Positions 14,083 to 28,454 of a stretch of DNA of 64,000 nucleotides are shown in pieces (the stretch's first letter is position 1; each line of letters opens with the position of its first letter). The notes below the pieces were generated by a model that searched no databases, was not told the origin of the DNA, and saw nothing but the letters and a program-made list of their open reading frames with translations. The stretch is from Adineta vaga (taxonomy: Eukaryota; Rotifera), in the NCBI GenBank assembly GCA_021613535.1, contig CP075494.1:15252001-15316000 (forward strand), in the 5' to 3' direction. The position numbers and the translations under genes were made by a program.

Positions 14083-17000
14083 TTAAATACAAACTTCAGC
14101 TAGAATTCGATGTTTATTATATTCAATATCAAGATCAGATCTTATGTATTCATTTGATTTTCGTTGATAATCATCCACAGTTAATTTATTGATCAGAACT
14201 TCTCGTTTTGCTAATTCTGATGCAAAATATACTCGATCTGCTTCACAATCAAGTAATGTATTATTCAGATCTTGACGAAGTTTTCTCTCTTGATCTTGAT
14301 GAATTTCTAATTCTTGTTTCATCCAAGCAAGATGAGCCTAATGAATATTCAGATAAAAGAGAAACGATTTCAAATATTTGGTTACTTTTAATTTGCTTGT
14401 CCAAACTTCCATATCATCTCGAGGAGTTATTGCATGTTCAATTCGAAATGGTTGACTCGAATTTATCGATAGAGATTCCGTACAATGAACAATATCATTA
14501 TAGATCATTTGAAGAGAATGCTACAAAAATCAGTTGTTTTTAGTGATGATGAGATTAGAAGGATGATTATCTATACCTGATAATCATCATCTTTTTTGAT
14601 CATTTGATTCTTCTGATTATTCATTTCTACGACTAATTTATTAATTCTATCAATAAGTAAGATATTTATTCGATAAGATGAGAAAATAATCAAATCTTAC
14701 TTTGATTCTATTTCAGTAATTAATCGACACTAAATCGAAGATTAATAAAAATTTGAATAGAATTATTAATATTTACTTTATCTTGAATTTCTCTTGACAA
14801 TGTTTCAATGAGGTGTTGTTTTTGAATGGTTTCATCTTCAAATTTATTTGATTTATCTTGAAGTCTTTCAATTTCTTTTCTTTGTTCGTTTTCATACCGT
14901 TGTAAAGTATTCACTCGAAGTTTTTCATCGAAAAATTGTACCTGAAGACACCAAATATTTGGGAAAGATAGATATAATCGAAAGTTAAACTTCTTAACAA
15001 ACTTTAATTTGTTGATAATCTGTTTCAATTGAAAGTAATCGAACTTTTTCATCGGATAATAAATCTTTATCGAATTGAAGTTCTTTAATTCGTTGTAAGA
15101 AATTCTAAAAAGCAAAATGGGAAATTGAAATTGAAGAATGAGAATTTCGAACCTTTCGTTCAGATTCTAATTCATGAATTTGTTGTTGTAATTGTGAACG
15201 TGTTGCATTCGCTGTTTCAATTTCTTTCTAAAAGAATATTTATTGGATTAAATAAACGAAATGAAAAAAAGTTCGAACTTCATAATGTTTGAGTTTTAAA
15301 TCAGTATGATTTCGGTGATCAATTTGTTCTTGTAATCGTTGTTGACTATCTTGTTGTTCTCTATCAAGTTGTAATAACTGTTGACGTTGAATAGAAATTT
15401 GACTTGAAAGCTTAAAAGAATCAAAAACAATCAATCTTCTCCGTAAACAATTGCTCCTCAAAATGAAATCATTTCAAATAATACTTCTTACTGTCTCAAT
15501 TATATGTGACTTACTTCATTGACTGTTCCTTTTAATGTACCAACTTCATCTTGTTGAGAAGAACAAATGCCTTGGAGTTGAATAACCTATTCAATAATTA
15601 ATAGTAAAATATTTTCTTTAAAATCCAAAGTTTAATTTACATCAGTTTCTCTTCGTTTATATTGTTCTTCTAATTGATTATAACTTATCTATAAAAAAAA
15701 GAAGAAAAAAACAAATTTTTGATTTCTGAATAAATTTCATACATTTGAATCATTTAGATCAGTTTCAAATTTCATAATTTGTTCTCGTAAATCTACACAT
15801 TGTAATTTTTGATTATCGATTTCTTTGATTAATTGTTCATTTTTTTCAGCTAAATGTATTGAATCAAGTTTATATCGTTCGATGTCTTTCTCTAATTTTT
15901 GTACACGAGCTTTCCATCTAAATGAATAAATGTTTTTCAATTGAATGTAAATTTTTTTTCGCTCTACTGTTTAGTTGATTCTTGTGATTGAATTTGATAT
16001 TCTTCTCGTTTTTGTTCGGAATCTGCTAGTAATTTTTGTGAATTCATTGATTCTTGTGCAAAATGTTCAGCTTGTTCACTCATTTGTTCTAATCTTTCCA
16101 ATGCTAAAGTTAAATCATGTTGTAATTTATGATTTTGTCGTTCGAATGTATCACAATTTTCATTGACTTCTTTTAATTCAAGTGAAGTTTTCGAAAGAAG
16201 TTTCTCTTTTTGATCACATGTTTTTGTTAATGTCTAAACAAAATCCTTTTCAAATAGATTTAACAAATTAAAATTTACTTCTAATCGATCGGATAGTTGT
16301 TCACGTTGTCGTTCACTTTTTTCAAGTTCGTTCTTGAAACAAATCATTTCATTCAATGCAGTAGATCTTGAAAGTATATTTTGATGTTGAAGTAAATACT
16401 CATTTTCGGCTTGAAGAGAATCTATTTCTAAGATATGAACAACGAATTTATTTATTGAGAAGAATTTCTTCAAACCTATTTTACGTCGGCGATTTACGAA
16501 TAACAAGAAATCTTCATCTCGAGGTGTTGATATGACATCAGTTCGCATTAATTCGTCTCTATATTGCATTACCTGGAGATATATAAAGAGAAATTTCGAT
16601 CAAATTTAACGTAAAGTCATATATACATTTTCTCGAATTGTTTTTGCACATTCGCGTAGATTTGTCGAACTCTGAAAGTTAAAAGTAATTGATTATTTGT
16701 ATGAATATCAATTACCTGATGTGTTAATTGTATTTTCTTTGTTTGATTTTCTTCTATTTGTGGTTCGTACTGAAGATGATGATGATGACGATCGACAGTT
16801 GGATAATTAGACTCGAGATGAAATAATGAACCTTTTTCTTCCCGATTTCGTTTTAATTCACGTTCGACTTCCAATAAACGTCGATCAAGACGTGATTGAA
16901 CAACCTAAATCAAAATTAGAAACTTTCTTTACAACAAAACAATCTTTACTCTTTCAATAATCGACTCCTGTTTTGTTGAACTCATCTTCCCATTCAAATC

Positions 17001-17388
17001 CCGATCAATTCTAAAAACAAAGAAAACAATAACTTCTAATACTTCTTCATTTCAAGGCTTACACTTGTGGTTTTGTTATTGTTCTATTATTCTCTTCTCC
17101 ATTTGTTAATGTTGATATTCCCTCATTGTTTTTCAACTAGAAACAAAGCATAAAAGTACGTATTGGATTTCGATAAACTTACGGAATCAATCAAACTAAA
17201 TCTTGTTTGTTTTAATGTTTTCAAACTTTGTTGAGCATTTCGTAGTTCATTTTCTGTGTCCTAAATTACAGAAACAATGCAGATTTTCTTGACGGATTAT
17301 CGACTCAATTTACAATTAAAGCTGAATTTATCTGTCGAAGTTTTTCATTATTCACATTGGGTAATTGTCGTTTAGATGTTAAACTCAT
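14083..17388 (-). CDS. Long coiled-coil protein, possibly centrosomal or ciliary
   Basis: ATG 17388 starts MSLTSKRQLPNVNNEKLRQI. About sixteen short exons, each with a GTAAG-like donor and T-rich acceptor, encode almost continuous heptad-rich helix. Examples are IDSLQAENEYLLQHQ, VQKLEKDIERYKLDSI, LSSQISIQRQQLLQLDRE and HLIETLSREIQDK. A short non-helical block contains a TPRDEDF motif near 16520. The last confident exon ends with a TAA at 14083-14085. A donor just before it could extend the gene toward 13.4 kb. There is no signal peptide or membrane span. Large coiled-coil proteins of this style (CEP135/TSGA10 type) organise centrioles or sperm structures, but I cannot assign the family. It shares a divergent promoter with the uridylyltransferase gene. 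Confidence 0.75.
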
Positions 17389-17763
17389 TTTAACTCGATC
17401 AACTAATCATTTTTTTGTCAGATACTTTTCATTCATTTTGATCGATCGTTACTAAGTTATGTTCGTCATTCGATTATTCAAATATTTTCTTCATTAATCG
17501 AATTTTTCCATGAAAAAATGCGAACTTTTATCGTTTTTTTTTATTGATAATTTCTTTGAAAAGTTCTTTCTTTGATATGGATTATAGATGTCAGCTTGTC
17601 TTCTATCCTATTGGTTTTCAAATCTCGACGACAAGAAAACATTCCACAAAAAGAAAAGAATGTAAAAAAGGAAGAAAACTAAGAACAAAACGTCGTATGT
17701 TTGCTTGTTGTTTATCCATTGACAAAGCAAGACAATTAGAAAGTTTCTCTTCGGTTTAGACAA
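17389..17763. promoter_or_regulatory. Divergent promoter region, coiled-coil gene and TUT
   Basis: These 375 bases separate two head-to-head genes. The open frame at 17544-17759 stops just before the TUT start codon and is probably 5' leader. No specific element stands out. Confidence 0.4.
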
Positions 17764-20700
17764 ATGGGTGACGAACTTTTAAAAAATGCCCGACCATTGC
17801 TCGAATGTTTAGATGCTCAATCAACAAAGAGACTAAACAATTTTCAACGAATTGATTCATGTAAATAAAATTCAATGTTCTAATTGACATACATTTTTCT
17901 TTTTTTAAAATATTATTAGCACGAATACATGACGAGCAAATTGAAATGTCACCTGGAAAGGTATATTTATGATACTTATCTTGATAAATTTGATTGATCT
18001 ATTTTTAGAATGAAATCGGTCGATCGACAATTGATATTCGAGAACCAACACCGGAACATTTAAATGCATTACAAAATGCTTTTAATAAAATTCTTGATGA
18101 ACGAATTCTATCAGATAATAGTTATAAATTACGACAAATTGTCTTCAATAAATTACGTCAAGTGATTCTATCCACACGTCCAGGTATGCATTTATCGCCA
18201 CTAAAAAATCTCTTCATATATAAATAGTTCTAATTATATCATTTGATAAACTTACGTTAGTAATTCCTTTTTCTTTTAAAGACTGTCAGATAAGTCTATA
18301 TGGTTCTTTACTATTCGAATGTTGTCTGGAAAAACCTGGTATACTGGATATTGATGTACAATTCAAACAAACACTTCAGTATGACACGTTAAAAGAATTA
18401 CTCGATATTATCACTAAAAGTAGTATGTAACACTTTAGAATTGAAGTAATCGAATTTGTCATTATTTCTTTATTAGATTTATGTAAAGAAGCTCGAATTG
18501 ATACTGAACATAAACCATCTTGTCTTGATTTAATCATTACTGAACCTAATATGCGTGTACGAATAACATCGGGTTATATACGTGGAATTCATCTTTCGAA
18601 ATTAATTCGCATTTACACAAAGTTCGACCCACGTGTTATCAAATTACTTCGTTTATTTCGAATACTTTCAAAAGTAAGTTTCATAAAACTTTTTCTTTTC
18701 TAAATTAATCTTCTTTAGACATGTAATATTGACAAACCAGATCTAGGTACACTTCATCCCATTGTTTTTCATCTAATGATCATTCATTTTCTTCAACAAC
18801 TTAATCCTCCAATTTTACCATGTTTACATGAATATGTATGTTGAAAAACTTCTTGTCTTGACCGTTTTATTTCATGATATGAATAGATCTATGGAATTGA
18901 TCATGTACCAATTACACTAAATGATAATCAATATTCGGATTTTTTTCGTCTTGCTAATGAATATTGTCGAGAATGGAAATCAATGAATACAACTACTGTT
19001 GAAATGCTTTTTCTTCAATTACTTTCCTATTATATGAAAATGTTTAATACAAAACAATTTGTAGTTTCAATTCAAACACGAATGCCTGTTGTTAAAATTG
19101 ACAAAAATTGGCATAGTCGAAAATTACTTGTCGAAGGTAAATGTTTTCCTAATCAGGATACTTGGAAGTGATCGATCTATATCTATATTTGTTTAGATCC
19201 AACGGATGTCAAACGAAGTTTATGCCAAACAATGCAAGCTGCTCGATCATTGAATTATTTTCGTGATACTTTAAATACTGCTTTGAATTATTTCGGTCGT
19301 AAACAGAAAAAAGTGAAAAAAGTTCAATCAAATTCTTCTACGACTGAATCGACTGATGATGATTTTATTGAAATTATTGTCGAAGATGAAAATGAAATAC
19401 CAACGATATCTCCAGATAATGGTTTACATAATTCTTATCAATTATTTTATAAACGTTTACCGCCAACAATCCTTCGTGATGTTAATATTCGACAACATCG
19501 TATTCGAGATTATTATAAGAAGATATTTAATGAGAAATTATCTCAACCATTAATAAAACTAAATTCTGTTATTGATCAACAAATGGAAATGGGTCAAGAG
19601 AATGAAATTGAACAAGCATTTCAACATGATTTAGAACATGATTTCGAAACAATGGATGCGAACGATGATGAACAGAATAATTTATTGGAAAAAATCATTG
19701 CAATCAATGAAGATGATGAAAATTTGACTTCGAATTTCAATGAACTTCAGGTTGATAATGATACCGAACAAAAACAATCAGCAGTGTAAGTTTTAATAAA
19801 GACGAATTTGATTTTCATATAATTTCTGTTTTTTCTAGTCGACAATTATTTACAACAAGTTCTGAAGATGAAAAAGTGAATGATTCATCTGTAATTGTAT
19901 CAGATAAAGAAGAAGGTATGGAAAAGAAAGACAGAAAGAACTGTTCTATTGAGAATGGAAATGGAATTAAAGTTGATATCGATAAATTAATGCAGAAACT
20001 CAATAAAAAACAGAGACGTATCTTGCTTAGAGAATATGAACGGCAAGGTAACAATGTGTGTCACTTATGCTTTTGCTCTAATTCTAATGATTTATGCTAA
20101 TCTTCTTTGATTTTAATTATTTCATAAAATTTCTCTTCTCTCCAGGAAAAATCGTCAATGAAAAAGTAATGGAGATTTTTCAAAAGTCTGATCCTGTTTC
20201 TGAAAATGAACCAATAATTCCATCACCGGAAAAAAATAAACAAGAATCTCTACCTTGTGACTTGTTCTATGATTTTCAAGCAGAAAATTTCCATGCTGAA
20301 CAAGTATGTTTTTTATCTTTGATCATTGGCCTCAATGTATTTCTTTCTCTTGCAGGGTGCACCCTTTGTTTGTACAACATGTAATGGTGTTGGTCATTTG
20401 AAATCCGAATGTCCTGATTTAATCGTTCCGAATATGATTGATTTACCTGAACCAACACCAGAATGGGTTAACATTCTTTCACATTTATGTCATCAAGTGA
20501 CAGGTAGATCTCCTCAGTTTGTTTTTTTTTTTAATGTAAATTTGATTTGTTGAAGAACGATGTAAACCATCATCGATGGATATTGAAAATCGTGAACGAA
20601 TTTTGAAACAATTACAAAAACAATTTGAAAAAGATTATCCTGATTGTAATCTACATGCTTTTGGATCATTTTATAATGGATTTGGTTTTCGACAAAGTGA

Positions 20701-22436
20701 TCTTGATGTTTGTATTGTTTTCAAAGATCAACGAGAAGAAAATGTTTGTATTCAAATCATATTGCAAAAATCTAATCTACTTGATTGCTTCACTTTTTTA
20801 TTAGACCGATGAAGTGATTCAAATCATGAGAAAATTATTAAAATCAATGCGATCAAATGCAGACACATTCGAAAATGTTCAACCGGTGTTACATGCAAAA
20901 GTACCCATTATACGTTCCAAACATCGACGATTACAAATTGAAATTGACATCAGTCTTCATAATATGCTTGTAAATATTCATTGGATTACAGTACTGATAT
21001 GATATTCAATGATTTTCTTCTCTTTTCAGGCTATTGAAAACACTCGACTGTTAAAAACTTATACTCAAATTGATTCACGTGTTTCTGAACTTGGTTACAT
21101 GATCAAACATTTAACAAAAGTATACACCCATCATGTGATTTCTATGATTTTGTATGTTGAAATTATTCTAGTCATGTGATATAGCTGATGCAAGTCGTGG
21201 AACATTATCTAGTTATGCATATATATTAATGGTCATACATTTTCTTCAACAAATTCAACCACCAGTGTTACCTGTTCTTCAAGAAGTTTGTTTTTATCTT
21301 GTTCGTTGAAGATCATTTGAGATGGAGATTATCTTTCATTTTTAGCTAAGTGATGATCCAACAAAGAAAGATTTAATGTATAAAAACTGTTCAAAATGGA
21401 ATGTTTATTTTTATGAAGATTTATCTAAACTTGTTCGTGAAAATACTTGAAAGCAAATTTCAGTGAAGGCAATTTTTCGTTTCTATTTAGAATAATTTAT
21501 GGAAAAATGAAAATCATTTATCTGTTGGAGCACTATGGATTGAATTTCTACGTTTTTACACGGAACAATTTAATTATGATGAACATGTTGTCACTATTCG
21601 ACAAAAAGAACCATTATCAAAACATGAAAAAGGATGGTTTAGACAAACAATAGCAATAGAAGATCCATTTGAATTGAGTCATAATTTAGCCGGTGGTTTA
21701 TCTGTTCGAAGTAAAACACAAAGAAGCACAATTATTTGTTAATTTGAAAATGATTTCTTTTCAGACTGGACAATGATTCGACGAGTTTTTATTCGTGCAA
21801 GACAACAATTCGGTTTACAATCGAAACATATTGATATTTCAAACCCAGATATGAATTTTATCGAAGTAATACTAATTCATTCAAATGATGTATAAAATAG
21901 GATAATATCTTCTTCTCGTTCTGTCATAGTCAACTCTATTCAATGTTGATGATTTATGTCCAACCAATGCTCCAAAACGATGTTCTGAATGTAAAGGGCC
22001 ATATCATATTCGTAAACGTTGTCCAAAATTGATCACATTAGCAAATGAAAAAGAACGATTAAAACGAGCAAATAATTTGCAACAGCAACAACAACAAGTC
22101 TCAATGAATACTCCTTATTCAATATTCCCAAATATTTCTCCAAATAATTCTCAATATTCTTTCAATTCTCAATATTATTATCAAACCAATGGATATACAT
22201 ATCCCTATCCAATCGTATCTCAACAACGTACTTGGATACAACCATATTCAAATGAACAACCGATCATTTATCCAGCAATGCCTTATCATTCAATCGGACA
22301 ACAACAACAACAATCGAATAATTCCAATCGTTTTTATTATTCAAATAATCAAAGAAGAATTTGTTTTATATGTAAAAGTCCAAATCATTTAAAAGCTCAA
22401 TGTCCTCAGATTCAATCCCATACCGTTCAACGATAG
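17764..22436 (+). CDS. TUT4/TUT7: Terminal uridylyltransferase, TUT4/TUT7 family
   Basis: Adds uridines to 3' ends of mRNAs and pre-miRNAs, marking them for decay or processing; cytoplasmic. About twenty short exons give roughly 1,100-1,150 residues. The order is that of animal TUT4/7. First comes an N-terminal nucleotidyltransferase-like module ([13 protein letters not shown], then [16 protein letters not shown]) with its PAP-associated region. An acidic linker follows, then a CCHC knuckle ([14 protein letters not shown]). The catalytic module has [21 protein letters not shown] with the Asp pair and the third Asp in IEIDISLHN. The second PAP-associated region includes [13 protein letters not shown]. 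Two further knuckles end the protein ([28 protein letters not shown]), the last after a Gln/Asn/Tyr-rich stretch. In the exon before NNLWKN a stop is avoided by using a GTTCGT donor, giving a normal-sized intron. Catalytic residues appear intact in the second module. Confidence 0.92.
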
Positions 22437-22546
22437 GATTATTTAATGTTTTTCTTCTTCTCTTTTTGTTTATTCTGTATAGAAATTTACGATATTTAAT
22501 TTTTTTTCCTTTCTCTTACTGCGTGTTGTATTATCACTGTATTCTC

Positions 22547-22577
<31 letters not shown>

Positions 22578-22698
22578 CGATATGCAATGACGAGAGAGAA
22601 AGAAAGTTTTCTTCATGAAAAAAAACCCAATCATTGGATTCTTTATTATTGACTCCGTCAAAACAAACTTTTGTCTTTTGTTTTCTTAAATAGATAAG
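22437..22698. other. Short spacer between TUT and MED15 with an ATT repeat
   Basis: Same-strand genes separated by 262 bases. An ATT microsatellite (about nine units) occupies roughly 22550-22576. Confidence 0.5.
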
Positions 22699-25693
22699 AT
22701 GATGGAAGCAGCTGTTAAACAACAAAATGATTCCAATGCACAAACAATGGTGACAGCAGCCGAACGTCAAGCTTTATTACAAAAATTGTATAAAAAAATA
22801 TTTGAATTTGAAAATAGGGAAATTATTATTTTGTCTTTAGAGTAACACGATGGCCTGCAGAAATATCGAAACAAGTTGAAAGTCAAGCTTATGAAAAATC
22901 ACATGGCATTAAAGTAAATTTAGATTAATTTAATCAAGAAAGTATGAATGAATTTATTTATTATAGTTGGATTATTTTAAACTAATTCAAGTTTATTTTC
23001 AAAAAGTTCAAAGTAAGATTCTCTATAGAAAGAAGATTTGTTATAAAATATCATTTCTTTTTAGCTATTGTTCAAAACCGTGCTAGTCAACAACAACAAA
23101 ATAATAATGGATCCTTACAAAATGGTCAAATAAATCTTAATCAACCAACAAGTGTTCCTATGGTTACTCAAATTCAACAACCAAGTGCTCCTATGGTTAA
23201 TCAAATACAACAAACGCCATTTCCTGTTGCTCAGCAATCAACAAGAATGATAGCTGCTCAAACACGTCCACAATATCAATTACCACGATTACGCGAACCT
23301 ACACAATTTAATCCAAGTAGATCTTTCAATCTTTTGCAGATTTCTTCATCAATTTTTCTTTCATAATAGCACCGACAAATACATTTACCTATTCGCAATC
23401 TCCTACATCAACAACAACAATCGATTTATCGCAAGGATATTCATCTCAACCAATGAATATTCCAAATCCAAATGACAATTCAACACTTCAATCACGATAT
23501 CCTATTCCTTCAGCCGGAAATATACCAAGACAAAGAGCAATTATTCCAAATAGTAAACCATAGATCATCTTTTCCTTTGAAAACCACTTGTTTTTCACAG
23601 ATAATTTTCAACCACAACCATCAGTAAATAATTCCAATGATATTTTACATCAATTTCTTGCTCGCAATTCATCATCATCATCATCATCAGCATCATCAAT
23701 AGCAGCAGTAGCACCAGCCACCACCAATGACAACAGCAACAGCAAATTTGAATAATTCATCGAACAATGATCAATGTAAGTGATTATCAAAATTATTTAA
23801 TCATTTGCAAAAACATTCTCTTTTTTGTACAGTATTACATCGAATACTTCAATCCAATACTGATGGTGGAACAAATAAACCAACAACATTAACCCGACAA
23901 TCAACAGGACCACTTATGGTAAGTTTCTTCTTGTCATTTTTTTGCTGTGCACAAGAATAAGGAAAGTATTAATATCGTTCTGTAATTGATGAATATTTTA
24001 TATTTAGTCTCAATCGGCTCGATCAGGAAATCCAATGAACAGTAGTATGACAAACAGTACAAATTCACTTCGATCAACACTATCATCTCAACAATTATCA
24101 CCATCACCATCGGTTGTTATTATGCCAACATCAACTCAAACATCAACTGTTCAAATTCAACCGTAAATATTCAAATTATATTCGTTGCTTTCTGATGTAT
24201 CTATCTTTTTTTCTGTTGTAAAGATCAAGTAATATAACTATTCAACAAAGTCCTTTGAGCAATAGTAATGGTCCATTTTCGGCTAATTCGCAAACAGTAT
24301 CAACAAATAGTTCAACACCTATTCTTGGTAGTTACTCATCACCAGCAAATCGTTCATTATCATTGACAGGTATGTAAATGTCAACGATGTCTTTTCATAT
24401 TAACAAATTCTTTGTTAAGTTAGAACATGAATTTAACGCTATTGAATTTTAGGAACTGGTAGTATTTCAAGTCCTGATGATGAAACATTGAATTTAATTA
24501 AATATCTTAAAGAAAATGTTCATCGATTACAGTTATATTCTCAAAAATTTACTAATGAAGGTAATATAACTCGTCTAGTCATTTATTAAATCTAATCATT
24601 TGTTTTCAAAGGTAATAACGAAAAAGTTCGTCAAGTCCAATCAATTTATCAACAAATCTTACAATTTATTAACAATCCAACTCATGAAAGTTTAACAATT
24701 GCAAAACAATATCGTGATATGCTCGATCGAATACCAGTAAAAATTATTTTTCTTTGATATATTTTTCATTTAATCATTAAAATTACTTAGAATCGATCAC
24801 AACAAGTTGCTCCAAGTAATGTTCAAACAAATGTGTTTAATCAATGTATCAAGGCAACACATGAATTTCTTGCACGTAGTCAAAAAGATCGTATGAATTT
24901 AACAAAACGATATTTAGAACCGTTAAATGATGTGATCAATGGTGTTCCACACAAGTATAGAATTTGTTTTATGTTTATAAATTAGAGAAATATTCTTTAT
25001 TTTTCACTTTCGAAAAGGATGATGCGTCTTGATGATGATAGTTATTCAATGGCAAAGATTCGTGCATCTCATCATTCATCATTATTGTCGAAATTGAATG
25101 ATGAATTAAACCAATTACCAAATAATATTTATTCAATTGAATGTATGCCGATATCTCGTACAAGAAAAATACTGGATAGTGATGAAGAATATCTAAGTAA
25201 AGACAGTGTTGTTCTTCGATGTAAATTATTGGAAAAATCTCATCCAATGATTCCATTACTTCGGTTACATGTCACAACATCTTATCCAGAACAATCACCA
25301 GAAATTTTATCATTGACTAAAACAATGCCACCAAGATTAGAATTCACAGGTAAAAGAAGAAAGTAATGTGAAATATGATAGAATCAAAGAGATTGATCTG
25401 TTTTTACTTAACACAATAAGATCACGAATTATCTATGAATCATAGAAATCAAAGATGAGAATAATGAATATCGTTTTATTTCTTTTGACATCAACATATT
25501 ACTATTTAGATGACCATCCATTTTTTGATCAAATTTCTTCGATGTTCATTTCACATCTCTTCAAACTACGACCACAACATACAGTTACTGATATTCTGAA
25601 CATATGGGTAAGTAGATCTTTTGAATTTTCTAAATATGTTTATTCTTTATATATATTTTTATCTAGCGATTGTCCGTCCAGACAGCTTTATGA
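22699..25693 (+). CDS. MED15: Mediator subunit 15
   Basis: Tail-module subunit of Mediator, linking activators to RNA polymerase II in the nucleus. The start is a double ATG (MMEAAVKQQ). Early exons give an ISKQVESQAYEKSHG helix region in the place of the activator-binding KIX domain. A long Gln/Ser/Thr/Pro-rich middle follows, with QQQ runs and a TCA repeat around 23668-23690. The C-terminal Mediator-association domain is the diagnostic part: VVLRCKLLEKSHPMIPLLRLHV, TSYPEQSPEI, DDHPFFDQISSMFISHLFKL and HTVTDILNIW before the stop. This parallels the vertebrate C-terminus. About 13 exons give roughly 650-700 residues. The intron before the DDHPFF exon is unusually long (about 160 bases). Confidence 0.9.
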
Positions 25694-26593
25694 ACATCGA
25701 TAATAGTGACAAGGAGCATAGTATAACACATCGATCATCTTTATTTGATTCAATGCTCAATGAAAAAGAAACTAAACATATAAAAGTTATCTGTGAAAAT
25801 ATTTTCTCGTTTTTATCGTTTCTTTTGTCTATCTTCATATCTTTCGTTCTTTGGGTAATATTTCTTTTTCTTCATGGTCTTTTGTTATTTTCATTTCTGT
25901 GTACATGACAGTGATTATAGACTGTCAAATGTGGACAGAAACATTGTGATTCTTTTTTTTCTTCTCTTCTTCATCTTTATGATCTACAGTTGTCTTTCAA
26001 AAAACGGCTAAGGATATTGGATATCAATATATACACATATGATAATCTTTTCCCGTGAGTTTTTCTTCGTATTTAGCTTTATTGTTCTCGAAAGAATCTC
26101 TAAACATTCAACCACTATATAGACACAAAATCATCGTTGATTTAAGGTTCATTTCTCTCTCATCTTGTTGTGCTAATATTTTATCATATGTTTGGTCATC
26201 AAACAGGATAGTTTGAAATAAAAAAAAGAGAAAATAAAACAAACAATGTAATATATGGTAAATGTTTTCTTTCAAATTTTAGTAGGAAAATATCCACTAA
26301 AAAGAAGAACTTTGATTAATATTAAACAATCGTTATAAATTCACAAGTGTCAATTCAGTAGTTAAAACAAAGCTTGTTTTTATATTTAAGAACGCGATAT
26401 GTTTTATAGAGAAATAAATTTTCATGATACACACTTATTACTAGGAATAGTGCAAATCTTATGTTAATAAGACGAATAATAATCAGTAGGAAGACATTTC
26501 ATACATTAAATCAAAAGTTTATCTTTCTATGAAATTCTATTTGTTGTCTGTTTTGGTTCAAATATATAATTTATTTAGGCATCTACAGTAGTT
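25694..26593. other. Convergent intergenic region, MED15 and FAD oxidase
   Basis: It holds the 3' ends of two convergent genes. The reading frame at 25621-25908 is a shadow with a poor composition. No repeat or RNA gene is evident. Confidence 0.4.
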
Positions 26594-28420
26594 TTAAAAT
26601 AAAATAATTAAAAAGAATTTTGTGATTATTAAAAGTTCGATAAATAAACAAAGTTTATTTGTATTCGATGTTTTTGGACAATTGAAATCTTGAGACCAAT
26701 CATCACTACCAATACATTTATTACAAACAAATATTCCATTGGGATCAACTCGATCTTTAATGGCTTTCAATCGATTATAATGCTCTCGTGTACCAAAGAA
26801 TTTTTGTTGCCAATCGCTTTCATTCGGATCAGCTTCATTCAAATAGGCACCTGATTGTGCACCACCTGAAATAGTTTGTAAAACTTCGACATTTTTTGTA
26901 ACAAGTTTCGCTAGTCTTTCTTGATCTTCTTTTGATGTTTCATCAGGCCAAGATTGAGCAGAGAGCATATGTAGAAGTGTTGTACGCCATAAAGGATTAA
27001 CACTATTATTTTGTGTTGTATCTGAAACTTTACCACCAGCAGTCAAATGTCCAACAAGAAATCCTTGTTCGCTATCTTTAACTCGAAGAAATGCATCTGC
27101 AACTTGATGTGGTTGATTACGAACAATAGTTTCAGGAAGAAGACGAGATCCCATGACATAATTGTTACCATTTGTATTTGTTGCATCCATAACATGAATA
27201 AAAAAGTCAAGAAATGTGGGTAGAGAAAATACGTATGGTTCTGTAAAATTCAGATCAGAATAATTAGAAAAGAGTTGATGGAGTGTTTGATTTGCTGTAG
27301 ATTGATCGGCATTGGGCGCTAGAAATGCGAGTGTAAACGTTTTTGTCGTTAAATAAAAATAACCAGCCCATCCAGCATCAGCTAATGCCGGTAATGATTG
27401 AACAAAATGATGAAGAAAATCAGCATAGCGAGTATTAGTAGGTGGAATAACTACTTGATAACTACCGATTATCGATGGTGTGGGATAAGTACGTAAGATA
27501 ACTGATAATACAATAGCAAATGTTCCACCACCACCACCACGTAATGCCCAAAATAAATCAGTATTTTGACAAGAATTCACTGTTTCGCGACGTCCATCAG
27601 CTAAGACAACATCAAATTCCAGAACTTGATCGACAGCTAAACCTTTCCATCGTGTTAATGGTCCATGTCCACCACCTTGTAAGAAGCCACCTGTAACACC
27701 TACTGTACCAGATGCTCCACCAATCGCAACTAAACCATACGTTGCTAACCATCTATATACTTCACCCCATTGTACACCTGCATCTACACGAATCACATTT
27801 GTAAATCTTTCTCCTTGACACGACGACCAATTAGATATAATTGAATGATTTTTCATATGATGTAACCAAAGAAGTAAAGATCCAGCAGCCGTTGATCGAC
27901 CGAAAAAATCATGTCCTGTAGTTTTTACAACCAGTCGTAGATTATATTTCTGCACAAGTCTTAAGGTTGCTTCAACATGTTCAGGTAAAGTTGCATTCAC
28001 TGCTAAGACAGGTACAGAACCTTGATTACATCTTGTACTATTAAAAGAAATTGAACATAAACTATTTTCCCAATTATGATTTTGCATTGCACCAGGTTGA
28101 TCACTACGCCAAACAGAATTGGTCCATTCTTTCTTTGCTGTTATACATGCATCGATATTCAAAGGATTTAAATTACATGCAGCTGCAGATGGTTGAACTG
28201 ATATAAGTTGTCCACTGATTGATTCATTAAAATTTTGCCACACCGAAGTCCTAGGCCAACAAGTTTTGTCATGAGATAAACATCGACAACGTCGTTCTTT
28301 TATAGAATAAATTACATGGAGAATATTATATCAAAAAAATTTACCTGATCGTGTCAAATGTTGACCTAGAATAACGACAAACACGAAAGAAAGAACATAG
28401 TTGATGAAGTTTAGCATCAT
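26594..28420 (-). CDS. Secreted FAD-linked oxidase, berberine-bridge/isoamyl-alcohol-oxidase-like
   Basis: PCMH-type flavoprotein oxidase. Two exons (28345-28420 and 26594-28296) give 592 residues. Residues 1-19 are a signal peptide. A Cys-rich start (CRCLSHDKTCWP) matches fungal secreted members. The FAD-binding domain has VVKTTGHDFFGRSTAAGSL, with the His expected to bind flavin covalently. It continues with GTVGVTGGFLQGGGHGPLT and LFWALRGGGGGTFAI. The Cys that makes a second flavin bond in plant berberine bridge enzymes is replaced here by Ser in GGASGTVGV, so attachment is probably through His only. The C-terminus has the BBE-type VDPNGIFVCNKCIG and ends in about 17 hydrophobic residues, suggesting a GPI anchor. 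Animals generally lack this family, so transfer from a fungus is inferred. The substrate is unknown. Confidence 0.9.
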
Positions 28421-28454
28421 TATATTATATTTGCACCAATTTTGCTTCATACAC

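Noticed and set aside
21430-21500. Premature stop in the TUT gene after LVRENT
   Set aside because: Using the GTTCGT donor just upstream gives a normal 60-base intron and joins in frame to NNLWKN, so no stop is needed.
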